Both the position numbers and the translations under genes were made by a program. Positions 29,570 through 39,702 of a DNA stretch of 64,000 nt are shown piece by piece (within the stretch, counting starts at the first letter, position 1; each line of letters starts with the position of its first letter). Origin of the DNA: Moesziomyces globuligerus (lineage: Eukaryota > Basidiomycota > Ustilaginomycetes > Ustilaginales > Ustilaginaceae); assembly GCA_030849465.1 (NCBI GenBank), contig JARVLF010000010.1, forward strand, positions 372,001-436,000, in the 5' to 3' direction. The notes beneath the pieces are model-generated. The model did no database searches and had not been told where the DNA came from. It saw nothing but the letters and a program-made list of their open reading frames with translations.

Positions 29570-31132
29570 CTACCCTTTCCAGGAGCCTCGGAAGAGATGG
29601 ACGAGCCGGCTGATGCCTTCCTTCGTATGAGAGCCTGGGTTGAAGCCTGAGGAAGGGACGATGACGACGTCGCGGATCTGGACGGGCTGCTTGAGGCGCG
29701 AGAGGTCCTCGGGACGGACGCCTGCCGCTGCGTAGAGGTAGCTCATCACGGCATCCGTGAAGACGGCCGGACCGGTCCACTCCTCGACGGAAAGCGTGTC
29801 CCAGCCCCAGCGCCAGTGGCCCGCCTGCCACTTCCACGACATGGAGACGGCATTCCACGGGCTGACGCGACGGGCTTCTCGGGCGCGCGTCTGCTCGAGC
29901 TTGTCCTCGGTGTGGCGGTCTCCCCATCCCCAGCCGTCGGCGTGCGCGTCGCGGTCCTGTTCGACCTCGTAGGCACGGTAGACTTCGTTGGCCTCGAGGA
30001 TGCGGCGAACGACGTCGAGCATGATGGGATGATTCGGCGCCGTGTGCAGCGTCCACTGGACAAACTGAAGTGGGCGGTGGCGACGCATGGGCAGCAGACG
30101 CCAACGCTCGAAGAAGTTGCGTGGATCGACGTTCTCGTTGGGATCGTTCTCGATGCCAATAATGGCGCGCACGGGTTCCGGAGAGGCGGCATCGGCGGCA
30201 GATCTGGAGTCGCGGGCGAGCGCAGTTGCCCTGCCGAACAAGCCGGAAGATTTCGGAAGCACGGCGGACAGAGGAACCGCATCTTTGGCCCAGTCGGCCC
30301 GGTTCATGAGCGGAACGGTGTCCATGTCGGACCAGGTGCCTCCCTCGTCGAGCATGAGGAGGTATCGGAGAAGGTCTGCCTTGAGGATGAAGCGAGGCAT
30401 GGCGTCCCATGCGTGCTTGACCGAGGTGTTGGACCAGTGCGACTCGACCCAGCCCTCTGCGCCGGCATCGTCGAGGAACTTGGGCTCGAAGCCCATCTGC
30501 GTCCACTTTTCGAACCAGGCATTTGGAGCGGGCTTGCCATCCGAAGACCAGATGATAGGCGGTACGACGGAAGCTGAGCTGGCTGCGATGGCACCGCGGT
30601 TGGCTTCAGGCTGGTCGATGTGGGCGAGATGGTTGGCGAGCGCATCGCGCGCCTGCTTGGTGGGGATGTGTTGAGCCAAGGCGGACTTGAGCGTCTGGAC
30701 GTATGTTTCGGGCGGAAGGATGATGTAGTTTGGGGGACGGAAGGTGATGAAGCAGAAGATGTACAGGAGAGGCAAGACGACGGCGGCGACGGTGACGAGC
30801 TTGCATCGTCGCGAGGAGCCTTTTGCGCGGCGATAGGTGCCTCCAAGCAGTGAGGAGTAGTAGGAAGGAGGATGGTAGCCCGGTGGGGGTGAGAGGGAGT
30901 GGGCGTGGAGATCGAGAGACGAAGCTGAGCTGCGCCGTGATGATGGAAGGTGGCCGAGGGGAATGTCGACGGCGGTCTCTGTGGAAGAGGTGTTGAGAGC
31001 CGCGTATTCGCATTCGCTGTTGGGAGAGGAGCTGGTGCTTGCGATCTTGAAGGGGCCGATCTTGTAGTCGGAGAGGGGAGTCGTGCGACCGGCTCTGCCC
31101 TTGGGCTTGCCGGAGCTTAGAAAGGGCAGCAT
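29570..31132 (-). CDS. Och1-like glycosyltransferase with DXD motif, type II membrane protein
   Basis: The protein has 520 residues from the ATG at 31132. Upstream the frame stays open only to a GTG. A 110-residue Ser-rich cytoplasmic head leads to one transmembrane anchor at about residues 111-131 (KLVTVAAVVLPLLYIFCFITF). A lumenal catalytic domain follows, starting VPPIIWSSDGKPAPNAWFEK. The signature LRYLLMLDEGGTWSDMDTVP carries the DxD nucleotide-sugar motif at 269-271, as in Och1/Hoc1 alpha-1,6-mannosyltransferases and related fungal GT32-type enzymes. A Golgi location and a role in N-glycan or glycolipid mannosylation are inferred. GT32-type sequences also include inositol-phosphoceramide mannosyltransferases, so the acceptor is uncertain. 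It is convergent with DUR3 with 163 bases between stop codons. Confidence 0.85.
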   Translation of the reverse strand: MLPFLSSGKPKGRAGRTTPLSDYKIGPFKIASTSSSPNSECEYAALNTSSTETAVDIPLGHLPSSRRSSASSLDLHAHSLSPPPGYHPPSYYSSLLGGTYRRAKGSSRRCKLVTVAAVVLPLLYIFCFITFRPPNYIILPPETYVQTLKSALAQHIPTKQARDALANHLAHIDQPEANRGAIAASSASVVPPIIWSSDGKPAPNAWFEKWTQMGFEPKFLDDAGAEGWVESHWSNTSVKHAWDAMPRFILKADLLRYLLMLDEGGTWSDMDTVPLMNRADWAKDAVPLSAVLPKSSGLFGRATALARDSRSAADAASPEPVRAIIGIENDPNENVDPRNFFERWRLLPMRRHRPLQFVQWTLHTAPNHPIMLDVVRRILEANEVYRAYEVEQDRDAHADGWGWGDRHTEDKLEQTRAREARRVSPWNAVSMSWKWQAGHWRWGWDTLSVEEWTGPAVFTDAVMSYLYAAAGVRPEDLSRLKQPVQIRDVVIVPSSGFNPGSHTKEGISRLVHLFRGSWKG

Positions 31133-32100
31133 GTTGGAAGAAGTCGATGGCTGACGAGGTACGACGGCAATAGAGGGGCCGAGGCGGGTCCGGAGCGATA
31201 CCGGCTGGACGAGGCGCACGCGCCTGTCTGCAGAGTGGCGAGGATGGCTATGTGAGAGCGACGAGCAGCATGAAGATCGTGGCAGGATCTAGTCGGCGAG
31301 TGCTGAGGCGGGCCAGAAGCAGACTGATTAAGGTGGCTTTCGTGGACGGATCAGGCTGCTGACGCGCGTGACCGATGAAGGTGCCGATGAGACCTGAGCG
31401 GCGTAGGCCCAAGACCAGCTTGGTCAACGTCGTTTAAGCTGGGGAGAGGTCTTTGAAGCGTGGGGTGAAGGCAACAGCGGGACAGGGAGTGAAGGAAGGG
31501 GAGTAGCGCAGGATGGTCCGAAGGAATTGCGAGGAGGGGGCCTTGAGGAGCGGGTTGCAGCAGTCAGACCGAGAGAAGGCTGCGGCTGAAGCCAAAATTG
31601 GGTGTGCCGTGGTTCGAGAGCTGCACAACGTGGGGCGCGCCACCCTTCGCCCGGCCCCAAAAAAGAAGCCTCTAAGCCGTGTGTTGCTCTTCCTCGCTGT
31701 GCTGTGCTGTGCTGCGCTGTGCTGTGCGGAGCAGGTGCGGTGCAGATTCGGAGAAGCGACTTGGCATGTGTTCGCCAAGAGCGCCGAACCGGCGTGCGCT
31801 TGTGCCGCTCGAGTGCTGCCGATTCGGACCTTTTTCTCGCAAATTTCTCCAGCGTGTCTCGAGTGGCATTTTGTGATTTGGCCCGGCCGACTCAGGTGGA
31901 GCATGCGCCCGCCTCGGCTGTCCGGCTGCGCAGACGCTGCTCATCACGCTTGCGCGAGCCTCCGTGTGCGCACAGACACAAGAGACTCGCCTCACATAGA
32001 TACATCCGCGCTTTCATCAGGGCATTGGACTAGGTGTGCACACAAAAGGTCGTGGAAGCGCACGTGTTGCCGCTCAATTGACTGGTGCATGGATGAAGGT
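31133..32100. other. Intergenic region with a GCTGT microsatellite
   Basis: About 970 bases lie between the glycosyltransferase start and the stop codon of the RING gene on the same strand. The only structure I see is a short pentanucleotide repeat at 31696-31725. The open frames here show no protein character. Confidence 0.5.
31696..31725 (+). repeat. (GCTGT)n pentanucleotide microsatellite
   Basis: Six tandem units are present, with one variant (GCTGC) in fourth position. Confidence 0.8.
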
Positions 32101-34836
32101 TTATCGTGAGCCGCGCCCGCCGCCGCCGCCGGTGAGGATGAGCTTCTTCTTGACGCGCTTAGGCTTTGCATTTGCTGCAGCAGCCGCCGCTGCCGCTGCC
32201 GCCGCTGCTGCCGAGTCCAATCCTGAAGCATCCGCCTTTGTCTCGCCGCTTGACTGGGATTCCTCGGTGGCCGAGCGGTTTCCATTAGCACTGCCGCCGG
32301 GCATGGCTGCGCTTGCACCCGACGATGGGCCCTTGGCGCTGCTCCTAGCTCCGGGCGCTTTGGTCTGCTTGTTCAGCCCGCGGCCTTCTCGCACAGCCCC
32401 GCTCGGTCGGCGTCCAGACGGCGTCGAGCCGAGGATGTAGTCTTCCTCCAGCTCGTGCCATGCGTCGTCCATCTGGTCGTCCCAGATCCCGTGCGCGTCT
32501 GATCCACGACCCTGGATGGCATTGGCAAAGCTCGACTTGGAAGCAGGCGTGCCCCAGACCGTCTTCTTGGCGGGAGCCGTCGTGCTTTTCGCCTTCCTAC
32601 CAGCTGCGCCCGCATCGCCGCGCTCGGCTTGGTCGTCCGACGAGATCGAGACGCGATCCATCCGGTGGCGCGCACCCCTCAGCGAGTCCGGGAAGTCTTC
32701 GGTCTCGTGTGCTCCCGGGTGGATCGGAAACTCGCGTTCCGCACCGAACAGCGCCGACTCGCGGAAGCTCGGCGAAGTAGCCGTCGCACCGCCATCTTCG
32801 TGCGCACTGCCGGGGCCGCCATTGCCCTTTGCATGGTCGAAACTGCGCGACAAGCCGTCCGAGGGGAAGTTGTCCTCGCTCGTAAAGGCAGCCAGCTGCT
32901 CCTGCTGCCTGCGATACGCCGCCGCCGCCGCGGGTCCGCCCTGGTTCGAGATGAGCTCGGCCTGCTCGGCGCGCGTCTTGGCCCGATCTTCCCGCCTCTC
33001 CTTGTCGCGTCGTCGATTGCGACGCTGTCGAAGCGCCTGCTCGTACGGCCGCAAAGTCGCCTTGTCGATCCAGTCCATGCCTTCCCAATCCACCTCGATG
33101 AATACCACATCCGCCGCCATCGGGATGTGGCTCAGATACTTGCATCGGCGCCGCAGCTCCTCGTTCATGCTCCCTTCGTCCGCCCCCGCCACCCTCACCG
33201 CCAGGTTGCGTGGAAGCCTCGAATACGCACCGTAGTGTGCAAGCAGGATCTTGGTATCCAGCGGATGCAGGAAGATGCTCTGCCCCGAAGCCGCCTGGAA
33301 AAAGACGTACGAAGACGTCTCGGGTACCGGTGGATTGACATTCTTGCGCGCCTTGGGCTGGCGAACTGGGCCCTTCGGCGTGGGACCAGCGCCGTGGCCT
33401 GCGTCGTCTTCCGCCTTCGGCGTCGAGCTTGCATCGACCGAACGATGCGCCATCATGCCGCCTTGCGACTGTGCCCGCAACGCCAAGAACTCTTCGGCAC
33501 CGAGCGCAGCTTCGGGCGTGCCGTCGCGGGCTGCGACGTCTTCGTTGATGGTGACGTGGCCTACTCTTGCGCTCGTGTCGCCCTCTTCGTCCGTCTGCGA
33601 GCGTTCCATGCGTTTGCGCTGGCGTCGGCTCAGATCCGTGCGCTGGAGCTGACCCGAGAGTGCGGCTTCGTGATCGCGCAGGTTGTTGCGTGCCTGCCCG
33701 ATGGTGCTGCGTACGATGGGCAGGTCGAGCTCGTCGCGCACCTTCTGCATCTGATCCTTGACCTTATTCTGCGCGAGCGCCACAAAGTGCAGACCACTGG
33801 CGTCGGTGCCGAAGCCCTTGAGCACGCCGATCTCCTCGTCGAGCTCACGTAGATCGGTGTCGAGCGATTCGATGAGCAGCTCGGGCGTGGCCAGCATGAA
33901 CTTGGCGAATCCGAATACGTCTGGCTGGAAGTGCCACGGCGCCGAATGCACCTCGATGAGCGGCTGGTCGAGCTCGACGGCGGGCCACGTTGTCGATTGC
34001 GGAAGTGCGAGCGTGGTTACGTTGGGTCTCTCGATCAGACGCAGTGCGAGCATGTCTGGGTGAGAATGCGTCAAGTGCGGCGCACGGTCGGCGTGGGGGC
34101 CGGCATCCACCACCTCGCCCTGCTCTTCCGCGAGCTCGCTCAGCTGGCGAGCGCGTTCGAGATCGAAGCGCTCCTGCAGCCTCGCCTCATGCTCTCGTGC
34201 GGCTGCTCGCGCATCCCACCAACGGACCGCTTTGAGGTCGCGCGCGTAGACGGCGTCCCAGCAGATCGGACAGCGTCGCCACTTTTGCGCAGGCGCCGAC
34301 ACGCCGGAAGGCGTCGGCCGCGCATGATCATCTTCCTTGATGGCGAGATAGTGGAGGATGCACGGATAGCAGAATACGTGCCCGCACTTGGTCATGCGCG
34401 GTGCCGTCGGGGGCGATAGGCAGATAGGACAGGCCGCGCCCTCGTGCGCAGGTTCGCGCGGCTGGTCCGAGATGGGCGCAGACGTGCCGACGCCCGTGAG
34501 CGCGGAGGAGGTAGGGATGATGACCTGGAGGATGTCCGCCCAGTTGAGGTAGATGTCTGGGTCGGCAAAGTAGGCGGTGTAGTCGCCCGTAGGCTTGACG
34601 AGGAAACGGTACTGAGCGTTGACATAGCGCTCCTTGTTGAACGGCGTATAGTTGGCACCACGACGCGATCTGCGGGCGGGCGCAGACAGGGGAGGTCTGC
34701 TGCGGGGTGGTAAGGTGAAGGAGAGGAGGTGGTTCATGCTCTGGCCCCCGCGCCTGGCCTGCTTCGAGTCGACATGGTGCGATGCTGCGTTGGCATTGTT
34801 GGGCATGGATGTCGACGACGGACGCGCGGTGTTCAT
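32101..34836 (-). CDS. RING finger E3 ubiquitin ligase, RNF10/Mag2-like
   Basis: This intronless frame has 911 residues and starts at an ATG. The N-terminal block FNKERYVNAQYRFLVKPTGD, followed by NWADILQVIIP, is diagnostic of the RNF10/Mag2 family. A C3HC4 RING follows: C136-PI-C139, C151-G-H153, C156, C159 and C189-PI-C192. The C-terminal half has a Tyr/Pro motif region (YVFFQAASGQSIFLHPLDTK) and a charged helix (RRNRRRDKERREDRAKTRAE). A 13-residue Ala tract comes next, then a basic tail ending in GGGGGRGSR. RNF10 and Mag2 ubiquitinate 40S proteins on stalled or non-functional ribosomes in the cytosol, so this role is inferred from family. Three in-frame Met codons near the start leave the exact N-terminus open. 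Confidence 0.9.
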   Translation of the reverse strand: MNTARPSSTSMPNNANAASHHVDSKQARRGGQSMNHLLSFTLPPRSRPPLSAPARRSRRGANYTPFNKERYVNAQYRFLVKPTGDYTAYFADPDIYLNWADILQVIIPTSSALTGVGTSAPISDQPREPAHEGAACPICLSPPTAPRMTKCGHVFCYPCILHYLAIKEDDHARPTPSGVSAPAQKWRRCPICWDAVYARDLKAVRWWDARAAAREHEARLQERFDLERARQLSELAEEQGEVVDAGPHADRAPHLTHSHPDMLALRLIERPNVTTLALPQSTTWPAVELDQPLIEVHSAPWHFQPDVFGFAKFMLATPELLIESLDTDLRELDEEIGVLKGFGTDASGLHFVALAQNKVKDQMQKVRDELDLPIVRSTIGQARNNLRDHEAALSGQLQRTDLSRRQRKRMERSQTDEEGDTSARVGHVTINEDVAARDGTPEAALGAEEFLALRAQSQGGMMAHRSVDASSTPKAEDDAGHGAGPTPKGPVRQPKARKNVNPPVPETSSYVFFQAASGQSIFLHPLDTKILLAHYGAYSRLPRNLAVRVAGADEGSMNEELRRRCKYLSHIPMAADVVFIEVDWEGMDWIDKATLRPYEQALRQRRNRRRDKERREDRAKTRAEQAELISNQGGPAAAAAYRRQQEQLAAFTSEDNFPSDGLSRSFDHAKGNGGPGSAHEDGGATATSPSFRESALFGAEREFPIHPGAHETEDFPDSLRGARHRMDRVSISSDDQAERGDAGAAGRKAKSTTAPAKKTVWGTPASKSSFANAIQGRGSDAHGIWDDQMDDAWHELEEDYILGSTPSGRRPSGAVREGRGLNKQTKAPGARSSAKGPSSGASAAMPGGSANGNRSATEESQSSGETKADASGLDSAAAAAAAAAAAAANAKPKRVKKKLILTGGGGGRGSR

Positions 34837-35587
34837 CGAGGTGCTGAAACAGGGCGAAGATTCGCGAGCGCGTGCAGCGAAAGGACCACCACACCAGATC
34901 GCGAGGGACGCTGACTTTAGAGAGCCGTGGCGTGTAGCAAGCTGGGGACGCCCGGGCCTAGAAAGGATCGACTAGGCAGAAAGGGCGGCGCCGAAGGTGA
35001 TTTGTCGGGACAGGGGCGAGTCAGCAGCGTACCGGAAGCCAGGTGCTCCTGCGTAGGTTGGCGTGTACGGTTGGAGGTGATCGTTGGTTGGGTGTGAAGC
35101 AGGAGATGCAATCGCTATCACGAGTCAAGATGGCATCGCAAGCAGTTGTGCTTCGTTCCGACACGTGCAGATTGGCCCGGCTTGCTCGGTCCCACCGCGC
35201 CAGTCGAGTGCACTGCAGCCGGAAGAGACTTGCCCTTGCGCCCGCGAGCGGAGCGGAACTCGGATCTCTGTGTGCTTGCCCGTCGTGGTGGCTGCTGCCC
35301 CTTGTACCTTTTTTTGCTTCTTACCGTCAGCAGTGCAAACCGTGCAGCAGCGTGTGGAGGGCTGGCGCGCGTCGGAATTCTGTTAGACTTGTCAGTCCAT
35401 GGCTAACGCAGAGGCTGTCGTCAGGTGTGGGTGGGCTAACTTCGGTGGTCTGCGGCGGACCCTTTTGCATGCACGGAGTGTCTTCTATGCTGACCCATTC
35501 CAAGGGACGTCCGCTTCCCTGCAGCGATGCGGGGCTGAGTTCTTGCATGTTGATGACTGAGCTTTACGCTGAGTGCTCAGTGACTAG
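34837..35587. other. Intergenic region upstream of the RING gene and the dehalogenase remnant
   Basis: About 750 bases are shared by the divergent RING gene and the plus-strand dehalogenase fragment. No frame encodes the missing N-terminal half of a haloacid dehalogenase (no FDxFGT-like motif in any plus-strand frame). Frames here are low-complexity. Confidence 0.5.
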
Positions 35588-36146
35588 CTCAATCGTACCT
35601 GTCACGTCCTCGATCCATGGCCCGACTCAGTACCGGGTCTCCAGGCGCTGGCACAAACGCGAAAGATCGGCACTCTCACCCATTGCAATTTCAACCTCAC
35701 GGTGGATCTGGCCAGACGTGCGCAACTCCCGTGGCACTTCATCCTCTCGGCCGACGCGCTCCGTGACATCTGGCCTGGCCTTGGAATATACCTCCCCGGC
35801 ATGGCACTCTTTGGTATCAAGCCCAGCTTCCGCAACACCGCCAAGGCCTGCATGGTCGCTGCCAACGTAAGTCGAGCCCACACCCGGCAAGCCTCTTTCG
35901 CCTCGCTGCTGACCTGTTCCTAGCCTGCCTTGCTCCCAGCTCCAAGACCTGCGAGCCGCCAAAAGGTTCGGAATGACGACCGTCTTCGTTTCTGCCAGAC
36001 CCACCGAAGCCGCGCTTCCGCCCGAAGGCAAACCGAGCTACGTCGACATCGTCGTTCAGGATCTCGTCGAACTCGCCCACCTCGCATCGCCCATGTCAGG
36101 TCGTGGGTCACTCGCAATCTCATTCCTGGCCATGATTCATCGGTAG
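35588..36146 (+). pseudogene. 5'-truncated type II haloacid dehalogenase (HAD family) remnant
   Basis: A frame that opens after a TAG at 35585-35587 reads DPWPDSVPGLQALAQTRKIG and continues into THCNFNLTVDLARRAQLPWH. This is the cap and core sequence of 2-haloacid dehalogenases. It is joined across a 73-base intron (35867-35939, GTAAGT to CAG, CTGAC branch) to LQDLRAAKRFGMTTVFVSAR and ends at 36146. That covers roughly the C-terminal 160 residues of a 240-260 residue family. The N-terminal half with the nucleophile Asp (FDxFGT) is absent upstream, and the first in-frame ATG lies deep in the domain. The loop that normally carries the catalytic Lys (YKPDPxxY) reads IWPGLGIY. Truncation plus loss of catalytic residues argues for a decayed gene. 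A distant unseen 5' exon is the alternative. Its stop lies 48 bases from that of the convergent AGX1. Confidence 0.65.
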
Positions 36147-36194
36147 AATTGCGTGTCTCTGAACGATCTGGGGGCTATGCAAGGCTCAAGACGA

Positions 36195-37364
36195 TCAGGG
36201 CTTGTAGCCGGCCTCGGCGAGCGCCTCCTTGATGCTGTTGAGGAGGTAGTCGATGTCGCCGCGCTGCTTGTCGATGACGGTGACGCCCATGTGGCCGATG
36301 CGGAAGTACTCGTCCTTGACCTGCTTGTGCAGGCCGGCGGCGACGACGATGTTCTTGGCGACGAGCTTGGGCAGCAGATCGGTCGCCTTGAGGCCCTGCG
36401 GGTATCGGACGGCGGTCATGCCGTGCGCGCCGTCCTTCTTGCCGTCGGCGGCAAGCTGCTGGAGGCCGAGCTGCGAGACAAAGTCCTTGACGCGATCCGA
36501 GGCGGCCACGTGCTGCTGGAAGCGCTCCTCGATCGAGGGCGAGCCCTTGGTGATGGTGGTCAGACTGGCGTGCAGCGCGTAGATCAGGTTGGTCGGGGGA
36601 GTGGCAAAGTAGGCGCCCGTGCCGGCCTCGTACGCCTTCATCACGGGGAGCCACCTCGACCAAGAGGCAAAGTAGCTGTTGGGCGGCACGGTGCGCTTCT
36701 CGAAAGCTGCGATGGCCTTCTTGCTAGCGGCCAGCACCATCAGACCGGGCGGGCAGCCGAGACCCTTCTGCGTAGCGGTGAGCACCACGTCGATTCCCCA
36801 CTCCTCCATGCGGATCTCCTCGCTGCCAACGCTGCAGACGCCGTCGAGGACGAGGATGGTCTCGGGGCTGACGCGCTTGACGAGCTCGCCGAGGCCCTTG
36901 GCATCGCTGAGCACGCCGGTGGAGGTGTCGACGTGGGTGAAGGTGAGCACCTTGTACTTCTTCTTGGAGAGTGCGGCCTCGACCTCGTCGAGCGAAGGCT
37001 TGGAACCGATGGGCGCCTTGATCTGGTCGACCTTGGCGCCGTAGGTCTCGAGGCAGTCGGCGAAGCTGTCGCCAAAGTAGCCCGAGTTGAGCACGAGTGC
37101 ATCCTCGCCTGGCTGCAGAACGTTGGCGGCGACGTGGTCCCAGCCGAGCGTGCCCGAGCCGGCGGTGAGGACGGGTTGGGAGTTGGGAGCGAAGAGCAAC
37201 TCGCGAAGCATGCGGATGCAGTCGCCAAAGACGGGGATGAAGTCGGGCGAGACGTGCGACATGGCGGGGTGCGCATTGGCAAGGAGCACATCGTCGGCGA
37301 CCTCGATGGGTCCCGGGATGACGAGCAGCTTGTGCGGTGCCTGCTTGAAGGTCTGAGACGACAT
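36195..37364 (-). CDS. AGX1: Alanine-glyoxylate / serine-pyruvate aminotransferase
   Basis: This is a class V PLP-dependent aminotransferase of 389 residues from the ATG at 37364. It converts glyoxylate plus alanine to glycine plus pyruvate. The N-terminus LLVIPGPIEVADDVLLANAH and the block TAGSGTLGWDHVAANVLQPG are typical of the family. PLP-binding residues are D174 (LVLDGVCSVGSEEI) and the Schiff-base lysine K200 (TATQKGLGCPPG). RIGHMG near the C-terminus binds the substrate carboxylate. The frame stays open upstream to another ATG at 37562, which would add 66 Arg/Asn/Ser-rich residues that could serve in organelle targeting. I chose the inner ATG because it directly precedes the conserved domain. 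The C-terminus (GYKP) has no peroxisomal SKL-type signal. Confidence 0.94.
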   Translation of the reverse strand: MSSQTFKQAPHKLLVIPGPIEVADDVLLANAHPAMSHVSPDFIPVFGDCIRMLRELLFAPNSQPVLTAGSGTLGWDHVAANVLQPGEDALVLNSGYFGDSFADCLETYGAKVDQIKAPIGSKPSLDEVEAALSKKKYKVLTFTHVDTSTGVLSDAKGLGELVKRVSPETILVLDGVCSVGSEEIRMEEWGIDVVLTATQKGLGCPPGLMVLAASKKAIAAFEKRTVPPNSYFASWSRWLPVMKAYEAGTGAYFATPPTNLIYALHASLTTITKGSPSIEERFQQHVAASDRVKDFVSQLGLQQLAADGKKDGAHGMTAVRYPQGLKATDLLPKLVAKNIVVAAGLHKQVKDEYFRIGHMGVTVIDKQRGDIDYLLNSIKEALAEAGYKP

Positions 37365-39702
37365 GTCTTGTGCTAGAGTGGAGGGAAGCCTGGGTGTGAT
37401 GTGATGCGTAACTTGTTCGATGCGATTGCGCGCGACGTTGATTCTGTTGCGTGGATTCGAGTCGTTGGTGGGACGAGTAGATGGAGAAGGCCGCCGAGAG
37501 TCGATGTCGCCGTTATGGTCCGCAGGCATGGGGCCCGAAAGTGATTGGCGACGAGTAGGCATGTTTCAGTATATGCGTAGAGCACGCAACGACGCAGGAC
37601 GGTGGCAGATGGTGGGTGGTGGTGGTGAAGAGAGTGCAGAGAAGATGCAAACAGAGCAGGTCGAGCGGTGCGGAAGCAAAGATAGGTGAGAACGGATGGT
37701 GAGCACGACGAGAAAGACGGTGAACGGGATCAAGAGCGACGTGGAAAGAGGAGTGGCAGGAGAGGCAGAGGCGCCGAGGCAGGAAGGAGCAAGTCGGGGG
37801 AGTGTGCGGTGTTGGTCCGGGTGCGAGTCAGCGGAGCGAGCAGTGCGGGGAGTCAGACATGGGCGACGCAACGGGAAGAGCGCCATGCAGCAATGTTGAG
37901 CGGACGCGCCAAAGCAAGAAGAAAGCGCCGCGAGGTGGAGCCGTTGGCAAGCGTCGACCGAGCAGATCCGAAAGTGCCAGCAGCCGCCGCCCACACGAAA
38001 TTGGCCGTTGCAGGCACGTCAGCGGCGAAATAGCGGAAAAGGCGCGGGAACGGGCCAAGGTCGAGGCGTCGAGTCCCCGCGAAATTAGGCGGAAAATGCG
38101 CGAAAATGCGGCCGGATCAGTGCCAAACGAGGTCGGAGCGACCGAGCGAAAGGCGTAACGTCGCAGTGCGAGTTCGGAGCGGGGAAGCGTCAAACGGGAT
38201 CGGGTTTAGGGCGTGGGTGTCCCATCAAAGGAGATGAGGTCCAGCAGGCCGACAGCCAAGGCAATGTTGCAGCGCAGTAGACATCGGCGCCCGATTGTGA
38301 TCATGCCGTATCACGATGCGATCCGTCAGAAATCCAGCATCCCCAGGTTGACGTTCGGTCGAGAATGCGTGCATGTGGAGTGAAGCCGCGTACGAACCAC
38401 CGTGACGATTGAGGGTTGAGCGCAGCAAGGCATTGAAGAGCGACATCGCCAGCGGCGCCGGATAAGGTCCCCACAGGACGTCAAGATCGCCATCACGATT
38501 GTCGAGGACGAGAGGAAAGGCGATCCCGTGCAGAGATTGCAGGTTGATGTGCGCATCCATCAGGAATGATCACCGCGGTGACATCAAGTGGAGACGCCCA
38601 TGCCACCATTTCATGGGTTCGGAGAGGTCGGAATGGCCGATAGTTGTTTCAGCCGTTGGTGTAGGAACAGCATTGGCACACAATAGTCCGAGAGGGCGAG
38701 CCGTGGAACGCAGGGGGTAAGGAGAATAGAAAGAAACAAGATGAGGTGGGTCAGTGGGGCTTTTCCAGTGTGGTAGGTTGTGCGGTGCGCTGCGCCATCA
38801 GCAACCACGTCGGCTTTGAACGCTTACGTCTTCGGCGTGAGGAGGTGCGGGGTGGTGGTGGTGATAGAAGGGGAAGGAAGCGAAGCTTGCCTGCGATGTC
38901 GACCAAGCTGCGCTCCGAGTGTGGAGAAGCAGTGCGGCCCTGCGCCCGGTCCACCAACGCATTCTCGGCCTTTCAACAACCAGCGCCGTGTGGACCGGCT
39001 GGATCGGACCTTTTCTCACCTCGCGCCGCTCATTGCGCCGGAGTAGACCGAGAAGCGTCGCATCGGGAGATCGCGTCCATTTTCGAATATCTTCATACTA
39101 TCGGGGGATACGCTCGATACGGCTCGCTCCCAACTCCTCTTCCTTACCACTCGTCCTCCCACCCAGGAGCCGAGTATGAGGGGCCGATAGCATCGTCTAC
39201 TCAATCAGGCTCCTCTCTCGAGCTGTTCAGGGCAGCTTCGGCCGGTCACCATCCGGATCTACGGATGGCCAGGGTGCATGCCAGGCAGCGATTTGCGCCC
39301 AATCAGCAGCGTGCTGTGCAGCTCTCGAAGACGCAAGTCCAATTTCAGGCACGCGGCGAGGTGCGATTGGCGTAGAGGCGCGTGTGGTCTGGCTCGTGTG
39401 GTGGGCGAGGGGCACGGCCCAGACTCGCGAAGAACTGCATCCGTCCGTGCTCCGATTTGCGGATTTCCCCACTTTCGGTAACTCGACGTTTGGCTCGACA
39501 CTCGTGCTGCCGATCTTGCCTTCAAGCCTCCGTCACCTCGTCCACTCCGGTTTCTCGACCATCACAGTAAGTTGACCATTCCTCTGCTGGCTGCTCGGCA
39601 TTGGTTTCATGGTAGCCGCCCTACACGACGTCATCTGACTCGGACCGCCGTTGCGACTGTTTCGGTTGCTTCTGTCCATCCATTTGCGCCGCCCGACCAG
39701 AC
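37365..39702. other. Intergenic region between AGX1 and the TRAP-alpha gene
   Basis: About 2.3 kb lies between divergent starts. It includes the possible 66-residue AGX1 N-terminal extension (37365-37562). No other frame has convincing protein character. A G/A-rich stretch near 38035-38130 holds two similar motifs (GCGGAAAAGGCGCGG and GCGGAAAATGCGCGAAAAT). Confidence 0.45.

Noticed and set aside
31133..31219. Extended N-terminus of the Och1-like glycosyltransferase
   Set aside because: The upstream start codon would be GTG. The ATG at 31132 is the first normal start.
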